Shown: positions 1 to 5,143 of the stretch, piece after piece | How the letters are laid out: each line of letters starts with the position of its first letter | How positions within the stretch are numbered: position 1 is the stretch's first letter | From: DATKSS01 sp049582065 | Lineage (GTDB): Bacteria > Chloroflexota > Dormibacteria > Dormibacterales > Dormibacteraceae | Direction of reading: 5' to 3' | Assembly (NCBI GenBank): GCA_049582065.1 | Contig: JBAUTF010000070.1 | Span: forward strand, 1 to 7,744 | DNA length: 7,744 bases | Translations under genes and position numbers: made by a program | Notes under the pieces: model-generated | Database searches by the model: none | What the model saw: only the letters and a program-made list of their open reading frames with translations | What the model was told of the DNA's origin: nothing

Positions 1-191
1 GCCATGTACCTGCCCCACATGTCAGCGCATGAACGTAGATGGGCAAGCACATCGTTGACGGACCATGCGCCTGGGCTCGGGGCACGGTGCAATCGCGCTC
101 GCGGCAGACCGGCGGTAAGCGAGGCGATGGCTTCAGGTTGCTCCCTGAGCTGCGTCAGCAGTTGGTCGATCGTGAGCGGCCGGTCATACAC
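1..191 (-). CDS. DinB-like (DinB_2/DUF664-type) protein, N-terminal part, cut by window edge
   Basis: Only the first 63 residues are in the window. The reading frame begins at GTG (191-189) just after an in-frame TAG at 221-219; no ATG is available in frame between them. The peptide opens MYDRPLTIDQLLTQL and contains GAWSVNDVLAHL (about residues 43-54) followed by RSCADMWG. This pattern, a helix, then a Pro-Gly-x-Trp-Ser turn, then a helix with a His in VLAHL, is typical of the first two helices of DinB-superfamily four-helix bundles, where that His is the first metal ligand. Family members are about 150-175 residues, so roughly 60% lies outside. DinB-like proteins include metal-dependent thiol transferases as well as many of unknown function, so the substrate cannot be given. 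It lies downstream of fic in the same direction but 304 bases away, so co-transcription is doubtful. No clear Shine-Dalgarno precedes the GTG. Confidence 0.8.
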   Translation of the reverse strand, partial: MYDRPLTIDQLLTQLREQPEAIASLTAGLPRARLHRAPSPGAWSVNDVLAHLRSCADMWGRYM

Positions 192-495
192 GGCAATGCA
201 TTTTGGCCTTGGCCAGATCTACTTTGGTGGTGCGAACCTGGTCAGGTCGCGGCCCATGGTGATGGCGATGTCGGCCACGGTGCCCTCATGCGACCGGGCG
301 CCACCGTTTCGCCATCGAGCACTGGCAGCTTACTGGGTCTGCCCCACCTGGGTGCAGTCCACCTATGTCCGTGCCCCCAGCCACCGGTGGGGGACCTCAC
401 GCTCGACCAGACGACGGACTTCAAGCTGCTCCACCAGCCGTCGAAATGAGCTCGAGTGACCGGCCGGGCCTCGCTGACGCCTGCCAGCGGGCCAC
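192..495. other. 304-base stretch without an intact gene; possible degraded coding remnant
   Basis: This gap lies between the fic stop and the DinB-like start. All six frames are broken into short pieces, and the plus-strand ORFs across it resemble nothing known. On the minus strand two pieces read like protein when joined by a one-base shift near 288-292: VLDGETVAPGR in one frame, continuing as HEGTVADIAITMGRDLTRF and ending at TAG 221-219. A third piece further upstream (about 365-450) reads LVEQLEVRRLVEREVPHRW before a stop. These may be traces of a decayed small gene or chance open stretches in GC-rich DNA. No tRNA, terminator with a T-run, or repeat is visible. Confidence 0.3.
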
Positions 496-1581
496 TCAGT
501 CGGACCAGCGCTCCCGGAGCTTGTTGCCCGCGACGTAGCGCACGGAGCGGCCGCCGCCTTCCTGCTCCAGCCAACCGTCGCGGCGAAGCCGCTGCAGGTC
601 CTGCGCAGCGGTTGGGCTTGCGATGTCGGTCTCACGCCGGTAGTCGGCGTTGGTGACCGGCAGTCCGAGCAGCGCCTGGTCGAGCGCGATGGAGAATCGC
701 TCCGGGTAGCCTTCGTCGCGCGCAAGCTCCTCGCAGAAATCGTGGCGCGCGTATGCGATCTCGAGCCAGCGCCGCCGCTCCGCCGCTTCGAAAACGTGGG
801 CCTCGATGCAGAACTCGATCCACGCCGATACGTCTCGCTTCGGTTCGAAAGTGCGGCCTTGAACATCCTCGAGGACCGCGTAGTACTCACGCGTGTGGCG
901 GCCGAGGTAGGGCTCGATGGAGACGAGCTCGGGACGGAGCAGGCCTTCCTTGGCCAGCACGAGGGACTGCACGACGCGCGCCAGACGCCCGTTGCCATCC
1001 CGAAACGGATGGATCGAGACCAGGTTGAGGTGCGCCATCGCGGCGCGCACTACCGGATGACGGGACAGGTCACCTGAGCCGAGCCAGGCCGCCACCTCGC
1101 CGACGAGCGCAGGCACCTCGAGCGCGGGGGGCGGGCGGTAGGGGTCGCGGCCGGGCCCGCGGGTAACGATCATCGCGCCGTCGCGAAACCGGCCCGGACC
1201 GGCCTCCGGCTGGGGATGGCAGACAAGGAAATGAAGGTCGAGGATCGTCTGCGGAGACCACTCGAAACGCCGGTCGTCGGCGAGCACGGCAACCCGGTCC
1301 ATCGCTTGCGCGTAGGCGGCGATGATGCGCTGGGTTTCCCCGGAGGTGCCGGACGGGTGCCGCCCCGCCAGGATCTCGACGGTGTCCTCCAGGCTTGCAC
1401 CGTAGCCCTCGATCGACGTCGACCCGACCGTGGCCTCGGCCGCCGCTAGACGGCGCAGGGCGCCCGTCCAGGGCTGCGCGGAGTCGCCCAGGTTTTGAGC
1501 GAGGTACCGGCGCAGCTCGTCGAGCTCGCTCAGGCGATTGAGCAGGGCCGGCGATTTCGGCGGGACCGCGAAGATGGGCAT
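496..1581 (-). CDS. Fic-domain protein (class II, self-inhibited AMPylase-type) with C-terminal winged helix
   Basis: This 361-residue protein carries the canonical Fic signature HPFRDGNGR at 191-199, with catalytic His191 and the Asp195/Gly196/Asn197 anion-hole and metal region. Fic enzymes usually transfer AMP from ATP to Ser/Thr/Tyr hydroxyls of target proteins; the target here is unknown. The N-terminal motif S54-T-S-I-E58-G59 matches the class II inhibitory consensus (S/T)xxxE(G/N), whose Glu blocks productive ATP binding, so the enzyme should be self-restrained and need no separate antitoxin. Residues about 285-361 form a probable winged-helix DNA-binding domain (TDIASPTAAQDLQRLRRDG, then a wing ending SVRYVAG). 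The length and layout resemble SoFic of Shewanella. An ATG 11 codons upstream (1614) is possible, but I chose 1581 because a TATACT box lies exactly 6 bases before it and the family N-terminus (PPKSPALLNRL) begins there. The winged helix plus the palindrome at the promoter suggest autoregulation. Confidence 0.92.
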   Translation of the reverse strand: MPIFAVPPKSPALLNRLSELDELRRYLAQNLGDSAQPWTGALRRLAAAEATVGSTSIEGYGASLEDTVEILAGRHPSGTSGETQRIIAAYAQAMDRVAVLADDRRFEWSPQTILDLHFLVCHPQPEAGPGRFRDGAMIVTRGPGRDPYRPPPALEVPALVGEVAAWLGSGDLSRHPVVRAAMAHLNLVSIHPFRDGNGRLARVVQSLVLAKEGLLRPELVSIEPYLGRHTREYYAVLEDVQGRTFEPKRDVSAWIEFCIEAHVFEAAERRRWLEIAYARHDFCEELARDEGYPERFSIALDQALLGLPVTNADYRRETDIASPTAAQDLQRLRRDGWLEQEGGGRSVRYVAGNKLRERWSD

Positions 1582-1587
1582 CGCCGA

Positions 1588-1593
1588 AGTATA
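1588..1593 (-). promoter_or_regulatory. fic -10 box (TATACT), leaderless arrangement
   Basis: Read on the minus strand, TATACT is followed by 6 bases (TCGGCG) and then the ATG at 1581. Normal -10 to start-site spacing puts transcription initiation at or within a base or so of the A of the ATG, giving a leaderless mRNA. No good -35 hexamer is seen. The box overlaps the left arm of the 1591-1618 palindrome by three bases, so a bound regulator would block RNA polymerase. Confidence 0.6.
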
Positions 1594-1618
1594 GATGAAT
1601 AATCGATTATTCACCTAT
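1591..1618. promoter_or_regulatory. 28-bp near-perfect palindrome, likely operator between fic and the divergent LLM-hemerythrin gene
   Basis: The core TGAATAATCGATTATTCA (1596-1613) is a perfect 18-bp palindrome. It is flanked by one mismatched pair (1595/1614) and then four more matching pairs (ATAG at 1591-1594 and CTAT at 1615-1618), giving 13 of 14 symmetric pairs. It is AT-rich in a very GC-rich neighbourhood. It covers the fic promoter from the -10 box outward and ends 43 bases before the LLM-hemerythrin ATG, so it could control both divergent genes. The best candidate binder is the Fic protein's own winged helix, as a dimer; this is inference. If translation started at the alternative ATG 1614, the palindrome would lie inside codons instead. 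Confidence 0.7.
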
Positions 1619-1661
1619 GTGCCTGCCACGGATCTCCTGCTAGCTTCATCTCCAGCTGCGA

Positions 1662-3143
1662 ATGGCCGACTACATGCACGATTTGATCTTCGGTGCGGCT
1701 CTGCCGCCGAGCGCCCGCGACCACGAGGAGGTGCTCGCCATAGCTGAGCTCGCCGACGAGCTCGGGCTCGACCTCATCGGGTTCCAGGACCACCCGTACC
1801 AACCTGGTTTCCTCGACGCCTGGACGTTGCTGTCTTACGTGGCGGGCAGGACGCGGAGCATCCGCCTGTTTCCCAATGTCGCCAACATCCCGCTGCGCCC
1901 GCCCGCCGTGCTTGCGCGCAGCGCGGCCGCCCTGGACATCCTGAGCGGTGGGCGCGTGGAGCTCGGTCTTGGCGCCGGGTACTTCATAGAGCCGATGTTC
2001 GCGATGGGCGCGCCGCGCCGGACGATGTCGGAGCTGGTCGACGCCCTGGACGAAGCGATCACCGTGATCCATGCCCTGCTGACTCCCGGCCCGCCCGTGC
2101 GCTTCCACGGCAAGTACTACTCGCTCGACGGCGCGCGCCCAGGCCCCGCGACTCCGCATCCCATCGCGATCTGGCTCGGCGCGTACAAGCCGCGCATGCT
2201 GCGATTGACCGGCCGCGCGGCTGACGGGTGGATCCCCTCGCTGGGCTACGCGTCGCCCGAGGAGCTTGGACCGATGAACCAGGTGATCGACGGGGCATCT
2301 GTCGAAGCCGGCCGCGAGCCGTCCGCGATCCGTCGAGGCTTCAACGTCAGCGGGTCGTTTGGCGCGACCGCACGGGGCTTTCTGCAGGGTCCATCGAGGC
2401 TCTGGGTCGAACAGCTGGCGGAGCTTGCCCTGCGCGACGGGATCAGCGCATTCGTCCTGGGCACAGGTCCTGGCGGGGAGGGCGACTTGAGACAGTGGGC
2501 CACAGAAGTCGTGCCCGCGGTTCGCGAGGCGGTGGCCAAAGCGCGGACCGGCCCTGCGGAGAAAGCGGCGTCGCCCGTGGCCGGCGGTTCGCGACAAGCA
2601 GCCTCTCACGCGATACGAGAAGCCGAGCGACTGGTCGGTGAGGACGACACACGGCACGCCGTCGGACGCGCCGGACAGCAAACCCTGCTCGCCATTCACG
2701 AGCATCTGCGCCAGGAGCTGGCGCGGCTGCGAGAGGTCATCGAAGAGGTGCGCGAGGGCCGCTCCACGGCAGCCGAGGCCAGGTCTTACCTGAACAACAT
2801 GACGATGCGCCAGAACTACTGGACGTTGGGCGCGTTCTGTGCGGCTTACTGCCGGGTGGTCAGCGTCCATCACGCGATCGAGGACCAGCAGCTGTTCGTG
2901 GACCTAAAGGCGGCAGACCAGTCGCTCGGTCCGATACTCGAGCGTCTTCGTCATGAGCACGAGGGCATCGCTGAGGTCCTGGCGGAGATCGATGCGGCGC
3001 TGGTCGCGATGGTCGATGACGAGAAGCGCCTCGATGACACGGAGAATGCGGTCGAGCATCTCAACGACACGTTGCTCGCTCACCTGAAATATGAGGAAGA
3101 ACAGCTCCTGGGACCAATCGGGCGGCTCGCAATTCGCATCTGA
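1662..3143 (+). CDS. Fusion protein: luciferase-like (LLM) flavin/F420-dependent oxidoreductase + hemerythrin HHE domain
   Basis: This 493-residue protein has two domains. Residues about 5-290 form a bacterial-luciferase-like TIM barrel: FQDHPY at 41-46, DILSGGRVELGLGAG at 92-106, AIWLGAYKPRMLRLTGRAADG at 169-189 (written here as AIWLGAYKP... RAADG), and a late FVLGTGP strand at 264-270. The family uses reduced FMN or F420; the sequence alone does not say which. After a polar linker (about 293-335), residues 340-493 form a hemerythrin-type four-helix bundle with candidate di-iron ligands His346, His403/404 with Glu407 (HHAIEDQQLF), His431/433 with Glu434, and His474 with Glu478 (HLKYEEEQL). 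Hemerythrin domains bind O2 or NO, or act as redox or iron sensors. The barrel could reduce or oxidise a small molecule under control of the bundle, but the substrate is unknown. The start could also be Met5 (1674). No clear Shine-Dalgarno is seen. It is divergent from fic across the palindrome. Confidence 0.9.
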   Translation: MADYMHDLIFGAALPPSARDHEEVLAIAELADELGLDLIGFQDHPYQPGFLDAWTLLSYVAGRTRSIRLFPNVANIPLRPPAVLARSAAALDILSGGRVELGLGAGYFIEPMFAMGAPRRTMSELVDALDEAITVIHALLTPGPPVRFHGKYYSLDGARPGPATPHPIAIWLGAYKPRMLRLTGRAADGWIPSLGYASPEELGPMNQVIDGASVEAGREPSAIRRGFNVSGSFGATARGFLQGPSRLWVEQLAELALRDGISAFVLGTGPGGEGDLRQWATEVVPAVREAVAKARTGPAEKAASPVAGGSRQAASHAIREAERLVGEDDTRHAVGRAGQQTLLAIHEHLRQELARLREVIEEVREGRSTAAEARSYLNNMTMRQNYWTLGAFCAAYCRVVSVHHAIEDQQLFVDLKAADQSLGPILERLRHEHEGIAEVLAEIDAALVAMVDDEKRLDDTENAVEHLNDTLLAHLKYEEEQLLGPIGRLAIRI

Positions 3144-3195
3144 GCCGTGTGCTGTTCGGTCGCCATAAGCTGGATGAAACTCCGGGCCGCGCCGC

Positions 3196-3201
3196 TATTC
3201 T
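3196..3201 (+). promoter_or_regulatory. Possible -10 box (TATTCT) upstream of the small ORF
   Basis: TATTCT stands out in a GC-rich gap, 27 bases before the ATG at 3229. It would place a transcription start near 3208 and leave a leader of about 20 bases carrying GGAGG. The only -35-like sequence is TGGATG at 3171-3176, with a long 19-base spacer, so the promoter is weakly supported. Confidence 0.35.
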
Positions 3202-3228
3202 TGGCAGCACTGCACCACCGGAGGCAAC

Positions 3229-3417
3229 ATGACACCACTACGTCGCACTACAGTCACCGCATCGTTGTTGAAGCTGTTTCGCAGGTCGCTGCGCTCGCGA
3301 CCCCAGGTCGAAGGGCCGGGATGCTCTTGCGAGAGATGCCTGAAGGCGTGGCACCGTCACCTTTCCTCGTCCTCCTCGACCGAGCTCAAGGCAGGCTGGC
3401 GGCCCGGCGCCGTCTAG
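3229..3417 (+). CDS. Candidate small protein, 62 residues, basic, with CxCxxC...HxH motif
   Basis: I do not recognise this gene. Its strongest support is upstream: GGAGG at 3220-3224 lies 4 bases before the ATG, and a TATTCT box lies in the right range for a short leader. The N-terminal third is very basic (MTPLRRTT..., then LLKLFRRSLRSR at about 13-24) and could form an amphipathic helix. The middle carries C32-x-C34-x2-C37-x4-H42-x-H44, an arrangement that could bind zinc or another metal, followed by a run of five serines (46-50). It lies 85 bases after the LLM-hemerythrin stop on the same strand, so it could also be read through from that gene. An overlapping frame is open across the same bases, as is common at this GC content, so chance coding is a real possibility. 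Confidence 0.35.
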   Translation: MTPLRRTTVTASLLKLFRRSLRSRPQVEGPGCSCERCLKAWHRHLSSSSSTELKAGWRPGAV

Positions 3418-3524
3418 GAGCCACGGAAGTCCTTAGGCAACTAGCGGCCCGACGTCGTGGCGGCCGGCCTTTTGCTCGCGCTCTCGGCGATTCAAGGCTG
3501 GAACTGGCCGTTGAACTAGGGGAT
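3418..3524. other. Intergenic gap between two converging genes
   Basis: This lies between the candidate small ORF (plus) and the lipoprotein stop (minus). It contains GC-rich self-complementary pieces such as GGCCGGCC (3462-3469) followed by TTTT on the plus strand, which could act as a weak terminator for plus-strand transcripts, but the stem is short and I would not call it with confidence. Nothing else is seen. Without the small ORF, the gene-free gap would be 3144-3524. Confidence 0.3.
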
Positions 3525-4679
3525 CTACGGGCCCGGTGGCGTGTAGTGCGGCCAAGCGTCCTGCAGTCCTGCCAGCCGGGCTGTGATCTCGCTCGCGCCC
3601 GCGATGTCGTAGATGTAGGCCACCCCTGTCGGGGTCGGCGCGCCGCCTAAGCACGTCGAGCAAGCTCGCTCGCCGATGTACCAGACCAGGTCGTTGTTCA
3701 GGAACCTGACGCCTGATCGACCGGGCGGCGACGTGTTCGAAACGGTGTTGCCCTGCACGCTGTAGAAGCCCACGCCGCCCACGCCACTCGTGCTTCTGAA
3801 CGTGTAGGCGATCCACCGGCCATCGGGGGACGAACGGGGCCGGATCCAGTGGAGGGCCATCATCGACGAGAGGCCGCTGCTCGGGTCCCAGCGGTGCATG
3901 TTGCCGGATGAGTCTCTGAAGAACAGCCGGCTTGGCACCGACGCCCAGACGGCCATCGTCATCCCTGAGGTCGAGTAAGCCAGAGTCCCGTCGCCGGCGC
4001 GTCGAACCTGGTCCGCGGCCGTCTCGCCGCTGCCACCCGCGTGGAAAGTCTGGAAGAACGCGATGTACTGACCGTCGGGCGAGTAGCTGAGGAAGCTGTC
4101 GTCCTCATCCGCGTTCGTGCCGCGGCCGGGCACGGCGGGCAGGGTGCTGAGCACGCGGTTGCCCGACGGCCTGGCCAGGTGCCAGGCGTTGCCGTCCATG
4201 TAGGTCACGGAGCTTCCGTCCGGACTGATGGCGTACTGGCCCGAACCGAAACCGGCGCTGTACGTGGCCATCACCGTGGTGGCGCCGGTGGCGAGGTCGG
4301 CCTTCACAATCTGGTTGTCGGGCGTCTCGTACGCCACGGTCGTCGCGCTCACGAACTGCGGCGCCTGCGCGGTCGGATCGAAGCTGCATACGTTCTTGGC
4401 GTTGGCGGGGTCCTGGATGTCCCGCACCACCACGGTCGGGTCGCCGGCCACGCTGCCGATCGCAAGGTTGTCGCCTGCCGGCACCGGAGCGCTGCAGTGG
4501 ACCAGGCTGGCCGGGCCGGCCGGCGCGGAGGCGGATGGGGCGGCTGACGCCGCGGCTGACGTGGAGGGACTGCTCGTCACGCTCGGCGCCGAGCTCGGGC
4601 TGTGCGAGGCGGAGGGCGATCCAGAGCCGCAAGCCACGAGCACCACGATCGCTGCGGCCGATGTCAGGCGCGCGCGCAC
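3525..4679 (-). CDS. Exported lipoprotein with TolB/PD40-type beta-propeller repeats
   Basis: The 384-residue product begins with a short signal peptide (MRARLTSAAAIVVLVAC) ending in a lipobox V-L-V-A-C17, predicting lipid attachment at Cys17 and an extracytoplasmic location. Residues 18-57 are an Ala/Ser/Pro/Thr-rich spacer typical of cell-envelope lipoproteins. The rest reads as beta-propeller blades with PD40-type signatures: ISPDGSSVTYMDG at 151-163, YSPDGQYIAFFQT at 199-211, SSPDGRWIAYTFRS at 283-296. A C340-S-T-C343 pair near the C-terminus and Cys62/Cys98 could form disulfides. Such propellers usually mediate protein binding, and no enzyme motif is seen. The start is GTG. It lies 27 bases after the arsR stop, which is in the same frame, so co-transcription is possible, but a TACTGT box exactly 6 bases before the GTG suggests its own leaderless promoter. 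A link to arsenic is not evident. Confidence 0.85.
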   Translation of the reverse strand: MRARLTSAAAIVVLVACGSGSPSASHSPSSAPSVTSSPSTSAAASAAPSASAPAGPASLVHCSAPVPAGDNLAIGSVAGDPTVVVRDIQDPANAKNVCSFDPTAQAPQFVSATTVAYETPDNQIVKADLATGATTVMATYSAGFGSGQYAISPDGSSVTYMDGNAWHLARPSGNRVLSTLPAVPGRGTNADEDDSFLSYSPDGQYIAFFQTFHAGGSGETAADQVRRAGDGTLAYSTSGMTMAVWASVPSRLFFRDSSGNMHRWDPSSGLSSMMALHWIRPRSSPDGRWIAYTFRSTSGVGGVGFYSVQGNTVSNTSPPGRSGVRFLNNDLVWYIGERACSTCLGGAPTPTGVAYIYDIAGASEITARLAGLQDAWPHYTPPGP

Positions 4680-4685
4680 CGCGTA

Positions 4686-4691
4686 ACAGTA
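4686..4691 (-). promoter_or_regulatory. Possible -10 box (TACTGT) for a leaderless lipoprotein transcript
   Basis: On the minus strand TACTGT is followed by TACGCG (6 bases) and the GTG at 4679, the same geometry as at fic and arsR. No convincing -35 is present. The box sits in the 27-base gap after the arsR stop. Confidence 0.35.
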
Positions 4692-4706
4692 CCGGGAGAC
4701 GCGGGG

Positions 4707-5051
4707 CTAGGCGATGAGCTGTGCCAGGAGCTTGCGGGTCGACGGCTCGAGCTTCTCGCGCAGCCGGTAGTACACCCAGATGCCGCGCTTCTCGGACTCG
4801 ACAAGGCCTGCTTCTTTGAGCCTGGCCATGTGGTGCGAGATCGTGGGTTGGCCCACCTCGAGGCCGGCCGTGAAGTCGCATATGCAGATCGGCGCATCGG
4901 CCTTCCACAACGAGGCGACCATGGTCAGGCGGGTAGGGTCTGACAGAGCCTTCATCAGAGTCGAAGTTCTGGCGGCCCAATCCGACCTGACGGGCGGCAG
5001 CTCGCAGCACGCGCCACGCTCTCGCAGGACTGGCAGTGGTGTCATCGCCAC
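4707..5051 (-). CDS. arsR: ArsR/SmtB-family metalloregulator, likely arsenite-responsive repressor
   Basis: This 114-residue winged-helix protein has the normal family length. The core runs ALSDPTRLTMVASL (35-48), a Cys-containing helix PICICDFTAGLEV (54-66), the recognition helix QPTISHHMARLKEAGL (68-83) and the wing SEKRGIWVYYRL (86-97). Thiols for trivalent arsenic are Cys56 and Cys58 in ICICDF, at the position of the CVCDL site of the classic R773 ArsR, plus an N-terminal Cys15-Cys16 pair placed like the pair used by Corynebacterium glutamicum ArsR. It should bind DNA as a dimer and let go when As(III) or Sb(III) binds. The chosen start is GTG 5051, because TATGAT lies exactly 6 bases before it; an in-frame ATG two codons later (5045) is the alternative. 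It is divergent from arsM, with the operator between them, and is probably autorepressed. Confidence 0.93.
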   Translation of the reverse strand: MAMTPLPVLRERGACCELPPVRSDWAARTSTLMKALSDPTRLTMVASLWKADAPICICDFTAGLEVGQPTISHHMARLKEAGLVESEKRGIWVYYRLREKLEPSTRKLLAQLIA

Positions 5052-5057
5052 AAGAGC

Positions 5058-5063
5058 ATCATA
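5058..5063 (-). promoter_or_regulatory. arsR -10 box (TATGAT), leaderless arrangement
   Basis: On the minus strand, TATGAT is followed by GCTCTT (6 bases) and the GTG at 5051. A -35-like TCGACG lies at 5087-5082 with an 18-base spacer, inside the right arm of the inverted repeat. The transcript would start at or next to the start codon. Confidence 0.6.
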
Positions 5064-5070
5064 CGCGAAT

Positions 5071-5090
5071 CCATCGACATTCGTCGATGG
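5071..5090. promoter_or_regulatory. ArsR operator candidate: perfect inverted repeat between arsR and arsM
   Basis: CCATCGACATTCGTCGATGG has perfect 8-bp arms (5071-5078 and 5083-5090) around ATTC. Its size and symmetry suit an ArsR-family dimer. The left arm contains TCGACA (5074-5079), the likely -35 of arsM. The right arm, read on the minus strand, contains TCGACG (5087-5082), the likely -35 of arsR. One bound dimer would thus cover the -35 boxes of both divergent promoters. Confidence 0.75.
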
Positions 5091-5103
5091 GATCTGGTAA
5101 GCT
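5074..5103 (+). promoter_or_regulatory. arsM promoter (-35 TCGACA, -10 TAAGCT)
   Basis: TCGACA at 5074-5079 and TAAGCT at 5098-5103 are separated by 18 bases. The predicted start of transcription is near 5110, leaving a leader of about 34 bases that contains the AAAGGAG ribosome binding site. The -35 lies inside the inverted repeat at 5071-5090. Confidence 0.5.
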
Positions 5104-5108
5104 CAACG

Positions 5109-5125
5109 CATCGGCGTTCATCGAT
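5109..5125. promoter_or_regulatory. Second, weaker copy of the ars operator near the arsM transcription start
   Basis: CATCGGCGTTCATCGAT matches CATCGACATTCGTCGAT (5072-5088) at 14 of 17 positions, in the same orientation and 37 bases downstream. Its own symmetry is weaker, with only the inner ATCG/CGAT of the arms pairing. It overlaps the expected arsM start site, so a second dimer here would tighten repression of arsM but hardly touch arsR. Confidence 0.45.
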
Positions 5126-5126
5126 C

Positions 5127-5133
5127 AAAGGAG
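5127..5133 (+). promoter_or_regulatory. arsM ribosome binding site (AAAGGAG)
   Basis: A strong Shine-Dalgarno sequence lies 10 bases before the ATG at 5144. It decides the start: the frame stays open upstream to 5036, but those codons run through the promoter and operator. Confidence 0.8.
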
Positions 5134-5143
5134 TTGCTCTGCC

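Noticed and set aside
228..246. tRNA-like end (GGTTCGCACCACCA) on the minus strand
   Set aside because: There is no T-arm stem around the GGTTC and no anticodon or D arm upstream, so the resemblance is accidental.
4..459. Overlapping plus-strand frames across the left 450 bases
   Set aside because: They run opposite the DinB-like gene and the degraded gap; no motif, ribosome binding site or sensible composition.
742..1077. 111-codon plus-strand frame inside fic
   Set aside because: Antisense to the conserved Fic core and winged helix; its peptide matches nothing I recognise.
1582..1614. Eleven-residue N-terminal extension of Fic (ATG 1614)
   Set aside because: It would place the palindrome and -10 box inside the coding region; the downstream ATG fits the promoter better. 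Not fully excluded.
1611..2873. 420-codon minus-strand open frame opposite the LLM-hemerythrin gene
   Set aside because: It is antisense to a protein with clear family motifs, its translation is a low-complexity Arg/Gly/Ala mix without any recognisable domain, and long antisense frames are expected at this GC content.
3147..3650. 167-codon plus-strand frame after the LLM-hemerythrin gene
   Set aside because: It starts at a GTG without a ribosome binding site, overlaps the better supported small ORF, and its last 40 or so codons are antisense to the lipoprotein C-terminus.
4105..5010. 301-codon minus-strand frame across arsR and the lipoprotein
   Set aside because: It is a shifted frame over two well supported genes, giving an Arg-rich translation.
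5036..5143. Upstream extension of arsM to 5036
   Set aside because: The added codons cross the arsR start, the operator and the arsM promoter, whereas ATG 5144 has AAAGGAG at good spacing.
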